A stretch of 64,000 nt of DNA from an uncultured Brachybacterium sp. (GTDB lineage Bacteria; Actinomycetota; Actinomycetes; Actinomycetales; Dermabacteraceae). Both the position numbers and the translations under genes were made by a program. This document shows, piece after piece, positions 58,546-64,000 of this stretch. Position 1 is the stretch's first letter; each line of letters opens with the position of its first letter. Where the stretch lies: positions 124,001-188,000 of the forward strand of contig NZ_CANMSY010000007.1 in NCBI RefSeq assembly GCF_947500705.1. The letters run 5' to 3'. The notes under the pieces were generated by a model, which was not told the origin of the DNA, searched no databases, and saw only the letters and a program-made list of their open reading frames with translations.

Positions 58546-58757
58546 GGCAGTTCCTTCCACAGGCCGGATACTGCTCGAGCTGCGGTGCCGAACGCGGGAG
58601 GGCACGCCTCAGTTGGGCATTCGAACCAGCAGGCTCCTATCAGGCCACGCCCGCCTCCAGCACCGTGGGCCCCGGCGGGACGGCACATCGAGGACAAGCC
58701 ACGAAGGCAGCGAAAAAACGAGCCAGCCCCGCCGGGACACCCTCAGTCTGGTACTGA
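58546..58757 (-). ncRNA. candidate bridge RNA region of the IS110 element
   Basis: The 212-bp non-coding left end of the element is on the transposase strand. It holds a 9-bp stem CCCGGCGGG (58671-58679) with CCCGCCGGG (58728-58736). An 8-mer, GCTCCTAT (58633-58640), also occurs at the other element end (57425-57432), as a donor guide would. TCGAGCT (58575-58581) also occurs in the target (57411-57417). The guide idea rests on known IS110 biology; expression is unproven. Confidence 0.45.
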
Positions 58758-59042
58758 CGCGAAGAAAATCGAGGCCCGGCGAAGAATCTCGTTGTCCTCG
58801 CGCAGCCGCTTGTTCTCCGTCTTCAAGCGTTTGACCTCGGCTGATTCCCCGCTGGTCACGCCGGGCCGGGTGCCGTCGTCGACGTCTGCCTGGGCCAACC
58901 AGCGCCGCACGGACTCCCGTGAGACGCCTTCCTGACGGGCGACCGCAGTGACGGCGGCGGTCAGGGTGGGGTACTCCTGCTGGTGCTCGCGCACGAGCCG
59001 CACGCACCTCGCGCGCAGCTGGGGATCGATCTTCTTCGGCAT
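58743..59042 (-). pseudogene. IS3 OrfA, truncated by the IS110 element
   Basis: About 99 aa in this frame (MPKKIDPQLRARCVRLVREHQ at the start, ATG at 59042). It has the helix-turn-helix of IS3 OrfA, then a leucine-zipper-type coiled coil (VKRLKTENKRLREDNEILRRAS). The last seven codons, ELDPRNR, lie on the other side of the IS110 insertion at 57398-57418; the present stop comes from IS110 DNA. Confidence 0.85.
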
Positions 59043-59181
59043 ACTGTCCATCCTCTCGGACTCAAACAGCAGCGGCATCAAACCCGGGCCGATTCACCCC
59101 AGGTCGAAAGCGCCTGACATGGCCGACGCCTGGTGACCGCAGCGTGATCGAGGGTGGTGGTGCGCAGGGCTTGACGCAGGG

Positions 59182-60228
59182 TCAAGTCGCGGGGCGCTCT
59201 ACGCTCTCGCCGTAACACTCCGACCCATCGCCGTGCACCCGTGACCCCGCCCAGCCGATCACCAGGCCGGCCAGCAGGCAGACGAGCGGGAACTCGTAGA
59301 GGTGGTCGATCATCGAGTGCACCGCCAGAGCGCACCAGGCCGTCACACCGATCATGCCCCGAATCGGGTTGCCCTGGGTGGCAACGAGCGCGCCCGAGAC
59401 CAGAACGGCGAGGAACAGCAGGACGCCGATGGCGCCGAGCTCGGCGGCGACCTGGAGGATCGAGGAGTGGGCGGCGTAAAGGTGGTCCGCCGAGCGGGAA
59501 ATCTCCGAGTATTCGTAGAAGGAGCCTGGCCCTCCGCCGAGAACGGGGTGTTCGCGCCACAGGGCGAGAGCGTCATCCCACAGTTCTTGCCGTGCATGGC
59601 TGAGGCTCTCAGAGCGCCGCAGCCACGCCGGCCACGAGGGAAGGCCACCGAGGACGAAGACAGCCAGCGCCGCCGCGGCGGTGATGCCCAGTCCGAAGCC
59701 GAGAGCTCTACGGCGCGACGTCGGTCCGTTGCCGGACAGGGAGAGGGCGATGACGACCACGACCAGAAGCACCAAGATCGAGGCGGCCTGAGCTCGCGCC
59801 GCGAGCAAAACGCCGAGCGTCCCGATCGCTCCGGCGATCACCACCCTGCTTCTGCCGATACGAGCGCCATCGGGCGCTCTGGAGGGCTGGGACAGCAACA
59901 AGCCCGAAAGCGCCACGAGCTGCACCCCCACCGCGGCTTCCGCATTGCTGTAAAAGGGAGAAGCAACCACCGTCGCCAGCACAAGCGCTGCTGTCGCAGC
60001 GGCAATCTGTGGTCCCATGCCAAGGCGCACGCACTGACGACCAGCGGCCACTCCTACGAGGAAGAGCAACGGAGCGACCCACAAACGGACGCTCACCGTG
60101 GAGTCCAATTCCCCTCTCCCCGTAGCGAGTGCGGTCCACAGCAGCAGCGCGCCGACGGACGCGGCCAGGGTGAGTTCTGCGGATCCGAGCCATCGTCTGG
60201 CAACCAGTGAGCCTGGTGGCATCGTCAC
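59182..60228 (-). CDS. O-antigen ligase/polymerase-like (Wzy_C) membrane protein
   Basis: 348 aa with about nine helices. It carries the Wzy_C-type extracellular loop HPVLGGGPGSFYEYSE and the HSSILQVAAELGAIGVLLFLAVL region typical for polysaccharide polymerase/ligase proteins. The GTG at 60228 (ATG at 60222 is an alternative) is divergent from the BY-kinase gene. It probably joins or transfers exopolysaccharide repeat units. Its C-terminus is polar. It is the first gene to the right of the IS cluster. Confidence 0.85.
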   Translation of the reverse strand: MTMPPGSLVARRWLGSAELTLAASVGALLLWTALATGRGELDSTVSVRLWVAPLLFLVGVAAGRQCVRLGMGPQIAAATAALVLATVVASPFYSNAEAAVGVQLVALSGLLLSQPSRAPDGARIGRSRVVIAGAIGTLGVLLAARAQAASILVLLVVVVIALSLSGNGPTSRRRALGFGLGITAAAALAVFVLGGLPSWPAWLRRSESLSHARQELWDDALALWREHPVLGGGPGSFYEYSEISRSADHLYAAHSSILQVAAELGAIGVLLFLAVLVSGALVATQGNPIRGMIGVTAWCALAVHSMIDHLYEFPLVCLLAGLVIGWAGSRVHGDGSECYGESVERPAT

Positions 60229-60529
60229 GGGGCCCTGTTTTTTGACTGCAAGCCCTGTCCCGACGCTGGCAGGAAGTGGCGAACTCGGTTGTTCGCAAGC
60301 ACACCGCTCCTTAGACGAACACGGACATAAGTGGACAAATCATACCTACTGGACCAGATCCCCGCCTTCACCACGCCGCGTCCCACACCTTCGAGGGAGG
60401 AGAAGCGGCCCAGTGCGCTAGATTTAGCATGGGGTGGGGTCTCGTGAGCAAGCGACCTGACGTCCAGTGCAAACCGGCCTGCCAGCTCCGAGTTCTTCGA
60501 AGCGCAAGAGAATGATTGAACGGATCCCA
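60229..60529. other. 301-bp divergent promoter region of the EPS genes
   Basis: No gene. GC is clearly lower than in the window. An inverted repeat GCGAAC-N6-GTTCGC lies at 60279-60296 and could be an operator for one or both divergent genes. Confidence 0.5.
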
Positions 60530-62116
60530 ATGGAGTTACAGCACTACCTGAAAATTTTGCAGGATCGCTGGGGCCTCGCCCTGATCACCGCAATGCTGAT
60601 GCTCGCTGCGGTCGCAGGTTTCACTTTCCTGCAGACCCCCCAGTATCAGGCAACGAATCGGGTCTTCGTGCAGACGCAGACCGGGAGCAGCGTCGCCGAC
60701 CTCAACAGCGGTGTGAGCTTCGCCAGCCAGCAGATCATCAGCTATGCCGACGTGGCAAGGTCACCCCTGGTGCTGGATCCGGTCATCGAGGAGCTCGACC
60801 TCGATACGTCCGCGCAGGAGCTCGCCAGCCAGATCAGCACCGCGGTGCCACCGGAGACGTTGATCTTGGAGCTCACCGCGACCGATGACGACCCGGCCCG
60901 AGCAGCGGCGATCGCAAACGCCACGTCGGAGAGTCTTCGCCTCCAAGTCTCGGCCCTCGAGACGACCGAGGGGGAGTCGACGGTCGAGCTGACGGTCATC
61001 TCCCCCGCCGTCGAGCCGACGAGCCCAGCATCCCCCAATATCCTCCGAAACGGAGTGATCGGCCTGGCCCTCGCGGCGCTGGCCGCGGTGGCCGTGATTA
61101 TCGTGCGAGAGTTCTTCGACAATCGCGTGCGGCGCCCCGAGGACATCGAGCAGGCCTTCGACTGCGCGGTCATCGCAACGATCCCTGCCAGCAAGGACGA
61201 GACGAACCTGCCCCTGATCTCGGTGCAGCTTCCACAGAGCGCACAAGCCGAGGCTTACCGTGAACTCCGTACCAACCTGCAGTTCATGGGACTCACGGGC
61301 GATAGCAGCAGCGTGCTGTTAACCTCCTCAGTTCCCGGTGAGGGCAAGACCAGTTCGGCGATCAATCTCGCCCACGTCGTGGCCCAGGCTGGCAACCGTG
61401 TGCTGTTGATCGACGCCGATCTGCGTCGGCCAACAATTGCGCGGTACCTGGGGCTCGAGGGTGGCGCCGGCCTGACCTCCGTGCTGAGCGGGAAAGCCGA
61501 TCTCGAAGACGTCACCCAACCGCTGGAGACCGAGGGGCTGGAAGTGCTCGCTTCGGGACCCATCCCGCCGAATCCGAGCGAGCTCTTGGGCAGCAAGAGC
61601 ATGCAGAACCTGCTCACGGAAGCAACAGCGACCTACGACTTCGTGGTGATCGACACCGCGCCGATGCTCGCTGTGACCGACACCGTGGCCCTCTCCCGCT
61701 ATGTGGGTGGCACGGTCGTAGTCGCGGAAAGCGAACGCGTGCGACGCCCCCAACTGTCGCAGGCCCTGGAGAAGCTCGATGTCGTCGAGGCCCGTCTCCT
61801 CGGCGTGGTTCTCAACCGTGTGCGTAGAGGTTCGCGAGGCTTCTACAGCTACGACTACTCGCACACTTCCGATAGTGCTCTTCCAAGCTCTCGACCGATG
61901 CCGAATACTCCAAGGCAGGAGGAGACCGAAACCACGCCGGGTTTGCCATCAGAGGAATCGAGAGATGCTCAGCGCCCTCGGGAGGAGCCCCCACGCACCC
62001 GCGTCGGCAAGAACATGGACCTTCGTCGCGGGCGGCGCGCCGCCCTGCCCTCTGACCTGACTGCGGCCCCTACGCCGGGGCCGCCGGACGCGCACCAGAA
62101 CCAAAGATCTCAGTGA
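60530..62116 (+). CDS. polysaccharide co-polymerase/bacterial tyrosine kinase (Wzz-BY-kinase)
   Basis: 528 aa from MELQHYLKILQDRW (ATG 60530; ATG 60512 is an alternative). Two membrane helices (about 16-35 and 170-192) enclose a Wzz-type external domain. The cytoplasmic ATPase has Walker A SSVPGEGKTSS, A' VLLIDADLRRP and B FVVIDTAP, followed by a Tyr cluster, FYSYDYSH, the autophosphorylation site. It controls EPS chain length and export. A Pro/Arg-rich tail follows. The phosphatase gene overlaps its stop by 4 bp. Confidence 0.94.
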   Translation: MELQHYLKILQDRWGLALITAMLMLAAVAGFTFLQTPQYQATNRVFVQTQTGSSVADLNSGVSFASQQIISYADVARSPLVLDPVIEELDLDTSAQELASQISTAVPPETLILELTATDDDPARAAAIANATSESLRLQVSALETTEGESTVELTVISPAVEPTSPASPNILRNGVIGLALAALAAVAVIIVREFFDNRVRRPEDIEQAFDCAVIATIPASKDETNLPLISVQLPQSAQAEAYRELRTNLQFMGLTGDSSSVLLTSSVPGEGKTSSAINLAHVVAQAGNRVLLIDADLRRPTIARYLGLEGGAGLTSVLSGKADLEDVTQPLETEGLEVLASGPIPPNPSELLGSKSMQNLLTEATATYDFVVIDTAPMLAVTDTVALSRYVGGTVVVAESERVRRPQLSQALEKLDVVEARLLGVVLNRVRRGSRGFYSYDYSHTSDSALPSSRPMPNTPRQEETETTPGLPSEESRDAQRPREEPPRTRVGKNMDLRRGRRAALPSDLTAAPTPGPPDAHQNQRSQ

Positions 62117-62709
62117 CCGCGGAATCGATCATGGTGGTATGCACCGCCAATATCTGCCGGTCACCCGTGGGAGAGGCGCTACTCACGGATGGACTCAACG
62201 GAGCGGACATCACAGTCACCAGTGCGGGAACCCGAGCGAAAGTGGGTCACGCACCGGTGCCGCAAGCACTCGACTTCATTGAATCCGCACTCGGCGAGCA
62301 CGCTCTGCGCGAAGGGGTGCAACTCACGAAGGACACCGCCGAAGCTTCAGACCTGATCCTCACGATGACCGAGCAACAGCGGATGTGGGTCGCGCAACTA
62401 GCACCCCGCATGGTACGCCGCACGTACACGATGTTGGAGTACTCGCGCCTCCTGGACGAGCTGGACGACCGAACGACATACGCGTCGCTGTCGGATCTGG
62501 TGCGTACCACGGCTCCCCTGCGGGGGCGCGCTAACGCACATGGCGCATCGAATGACATCGCCGATCCCTACGGCGGAACACCGGAGGCCTACGCTACGAG
62601 TTTCGACCTCATCACAGCAGCCAGCCGCAAGATCTCCGCCCGGATCATCGAACACCTTGCTGCGCTCCCTCGACCCAGCAATCCTCCGGGCCTACACCCA
62701 GAGATGTAA
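62113..62709 (+). CDS. low-molecular-weight protein tyrosine phosphatase
   Basis: 198 aa from a GTG at 62113 overlapping the kinase stop (GTGA). The P-loop CX5R is C10-TANI-C15-R16 in VVCTANICRSP, and the general acid Asp lies in DIADPYGG near residue 150. It dephosphorylates the BY-kinase, resetting the polymerisation cycle (Wzb-type). It is longer than the usual 150 residues because of an Ala/Arg insertion and a Pro-rich end. Confidence 0.93.
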   Translation: MTAESIMVVCTANICRSPVGEALLTDGLNGADITVTSAGTRAKVGHAPVPQALDFIESALGEHALREGVQLTKDTAEASDLILTMTEQQRMWVAQLAPRMVRRTYTMLEYSRLLDELDDRTTYASLSDLVRTTAPLRGRANAHGASNDIADPYGGTPEAYATSFDLITAASRKISARIIEHLAALPRPSNPPGLHPEM

Positions 62710-63231
62710 CGCCATACCCTGACCGGTGGCCTCGTATCCGGGAGCAGTTGCCGGCCGATGACCCCGTGGAATGCGCACGTCTGTCAATGGCGGGTGAAAA
62801 TTGACCCCGTGTCGAACGCTCGACTTCACCTCCACCTGACGCCTCCTCCCGAGGGCTCGCGCCTGTAGTCACACGGTCTGAGTTCTTCTCAGCACGTGTC
62901 TATGCAGGTCATCACCGCATTTTGTCAGAGCCGTTGCCCATCATCTGCGGAAGTACGGACCGAGGAGTGGCCGCGGACTCCGCCTGTCCATGGAGCGCGA
63001 CACTCCACCAAGCCTCCTGCAACGGCACCCGACCGAAGCCGAAGCCGCCTACACTCTCCCCTGAGGCCGGAACCCCGAACTCTTCAGCGCACCTTCGACC
63101 TCAGCTTCCTCGATTCGACTCATCGTGGAAGGACGGAGCGTAAAGGCCATTGACGGTGACGCGACCAGGCGTACAATCCCAGAAGGCGATGGAACCCACC
63201 TCCAAAACCTACCGAAGGCGGAATAATCTTC
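62710..63231. other. 522-bp gap with a possible IS-end remnant
   Basis: No gene fits. At 62782 lies TGTCAATGGCGGGTGAAAAT followed by TGACCCC, which resembles IS21-type element ends, but no partner end or transposase is visible. The rest is mixed, moderate-GC sequence. Confidence 0.4.
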
Positions 63232-64000
63232 ATGAAGGTTCTCACGCTGAACAATCTCTATCCGACCATTCGTCATCCACGCGGCGGAATATTCATCGAC
63301 CACCGCCTGAAGGCTCAAGCCAGAACTGGCGCGCAGAGCACGGTCGTCGATCTCGGGTACAGAGTCATGGGGATCCGTAGAGGCAGCTCGAGAACGGGCG
63401 CCCTTCCAAGCAGCATAACTTCGGCTCCGTTCGATCCCTCGATAACGCCCACTGAGTGGAGAAGGCTTCGCAATGGCAAAGCTTCCATCCGATTCATTCA
63501 ACACTATTCACGAAAACTGACACGCGAGATCGCCGACGATTTTGACGTGATTCACGCTCACGGAATGTACAGTCCTCCAGCAGGCGCGATTGCCAGAGAA
63601 CTGTCCCAGCATCTATCCATTCCGTATGTAGTTTCATTGCACGGGTCAGATGTGAACATGCGCAGTCCAGCCCAGGGAGAACTGCTCGCAGAAGTACTCA
63701 ATGGAGCCGCCAGCGCAATTTTTGTCAGCGCGGCTCTCAGGAATCGCGCACTCATGTGTGGGGCCAATAATCGTGAGGAATTGCGCGTCCTGCCGAACGG
63801 CATCGACCCCTCCATATTCACACCAGCCGAATCAGATTCGCTCGGATCCAGAACGGACGGGCACCACGGGGACCTAGACTCACCCGCGAGAGTGCTGTAC
63901 GTCGGGAACCTGATCCCAATAAAAGGTGCCGACCGCCTTCCCCAGATCTTCAAACATATTGCAGCGAGGACTGGCAATACCGAGTTCGTGGTCGTAGGCG
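63232..64000 (+). CDS. GT4 family glycosyltransferase, partial (runs off the window)
   Basis: At least 256 aa and open to the last base, so the C-terminus is missing. From the ATG at 63232 the frame reads MKVLTLNNLYPTIRHPRGGI; the N-terminal half has IHAHGMYSPPAGAIA and VSLHGSDVN, and the start of the donor-binding half is seen in RVLYVGNLIPIKGADRL and FVVVGG, the classic GT-B pattern. GC is about 55%, well below the window average, a sign of transfer. It is probably part of the EPS locus with the kinase and phosphatase. Confidence 0.85.
   Translation, partial: MKVLTLNNLYPTIRHPRGGIFIDHRLKAQARTGAQSTVVDLGYRVMGIRRGSSRTGALPSSITSAPFDPSITPTEWRRLRNGKASIRFIQHYSRKLTREIADDFDVIHAHGMYSPPAGAIARELSQHLSIPYVVSLHGSDVNMRSPAQGELLAEVLNGAASAIFVSAALRNRALMCGANNREELRVLPNGIDPSIFTPAESDSLGSRTDGHHGDLDSPARVLYVGNLIPIKGADRLPQIFKHIAARTGNTEFVVVG

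Larger units (their letters stand above)
57419..58757. mobile_element. IS110 family element inserted in IS3 orfA
   Basis: About 1,338 bp. Boundaries are inferred by rejoining the orfA ends: ...RRASIFFA and ELDPRNR-stop (57398-57418) become continuous, with one shared codon that reads Ser. It has no terminal inverted repeats, as usual for this family. The transposase has a short 3' flank (29 bp) and a long 5' flank (212 bp). Confidence 0.8.
56394..59096. mobile_element. IS3 family insertion sequence, split by an IS110 element
   Basis: The terminal inverted repeats are TGAATCGGCCCAGG at 56394 and, on the other strand, TGAATCGGCCCGGG ending at 59096, with further matches inward to GCCGCT(A/G). 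Without the IS110 insert the element is about 1,364 bp, typical for IS3. No target-site duplication is seen (TAC before, CCC after), which fits deletion next to the insertion. Confidence 0.85.

Noticed and set aside
62782-62808. End of an IS21-type element
   Set aside because: Sequence similarity only by memory; no second end, no transposase, so not reported as an element.
1-64000. tRNA and rRNA genes
   Set aside because: None recognised by eye; no cloverleaf with CCA-type end or rRNA core was seen, though a scan was not run.

Overview
The window is high-GC (about 70% by eye) DNA from an actinobacterium. It is densely packed, uses many GTG starts and 4-bp ATGA/GTGA gene overlaps, and carries family markers such as a DUF222-HNH endonuclease, a Ser/Thr kinase with a cytoplasmic catalytic domain, a small UvrA paralogue and an NCS2 permease fused to an OHCU-decarboxylase-like domain. 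The gene set would suit a Micrococcales member such as Brachybacterium or a relative; that assignment is an impression, not a search result.

Layout. 0-9 kb: serine hydrolase, Ser/Thr kinase, small membrane protein plus lipoprotein, an alkaline-phosphatase-superfamily protein, an alpha/beta hydrolase with no nucleophile serine, and a CynX-type MFS transporter. 9-22 kb: purine/aldehyde metabolism and acetate uptake. This part holds the NCS2-OHCU fusion, OsmC, a DUF421 membrane protein, a DUF485-actP acetate transporter operon, xdhC, and a four-gene operon on the minus strand (2Fe-2S, FAD/4Fe-4S and molybdopterin subunits of a xanthine-dehydrogenase-family enzyme, then a MocA-like cytidylyltransferase). 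22-31 kb: topoisomerase IB, UvrA paralogue, HNH endonuclease, 2H phosphoesterase, DnaB, a DinB-like protein and a GNAT protein. 31-41 kb: PLP decarboxylase, a helical-repeat protein, a pair of adjacent ferritin-like proteins (one with all diiron ligands, one lacking most), a poly-Asp secreted protein, a two-component system and a glycosyltransferase. 41-56 kb: RND and MATE exporters, threonine catabolism (tdh, kbl), a large membrane protein, a PHP hydrolase and metF-metE. 56-59 kb: nested mobile elements (an IS110 element inside an IS3 element next to a truncated IS1634-type transposase). 59-64 kb: a lower-GC exopolysaccharide locus (O-antigen ligase-like protein, Wzz/BY-kinase, low-molecular-weight tyrosine phosphatase, and a glycosyltransferase running off the end of the window).

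How genes work together. xdhC, the MocA-like gene and the three oxidoreductase subunits form a molybdo-flavoenzyme assembly unit, and the nearby NCS2-OHCU fusion could feed purines into it. The kinase, phosphatase, polymerase and glycosyltransferase at the right end form a classic Wzy-type capsule/EPS module. tdh and kbl convert threonine to glycine plus acetyl-CoA, and metF and metE supply methionine without cobalamin. The kinase-regulator pair lies beside the poly-Asp protein, which is a plausible target.

Three themes stand out. (1) At least eleven genes start 6-7 nt after an xAxxxT hexamer, the layout expected for leaderless mRNAs. (2) Several proteins keep a catalytic fold but have lost catalytic residues (hydrolase S to G, OHCU H to Y, ferritin-like ligands, AP-superfamily active site). 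(3) Intergenic repeats and hairpins are frequent, including a 27-bp tandem array fused to mutually exclusive stem-loops, and a possible bridge-RNA region in the IS110 element.
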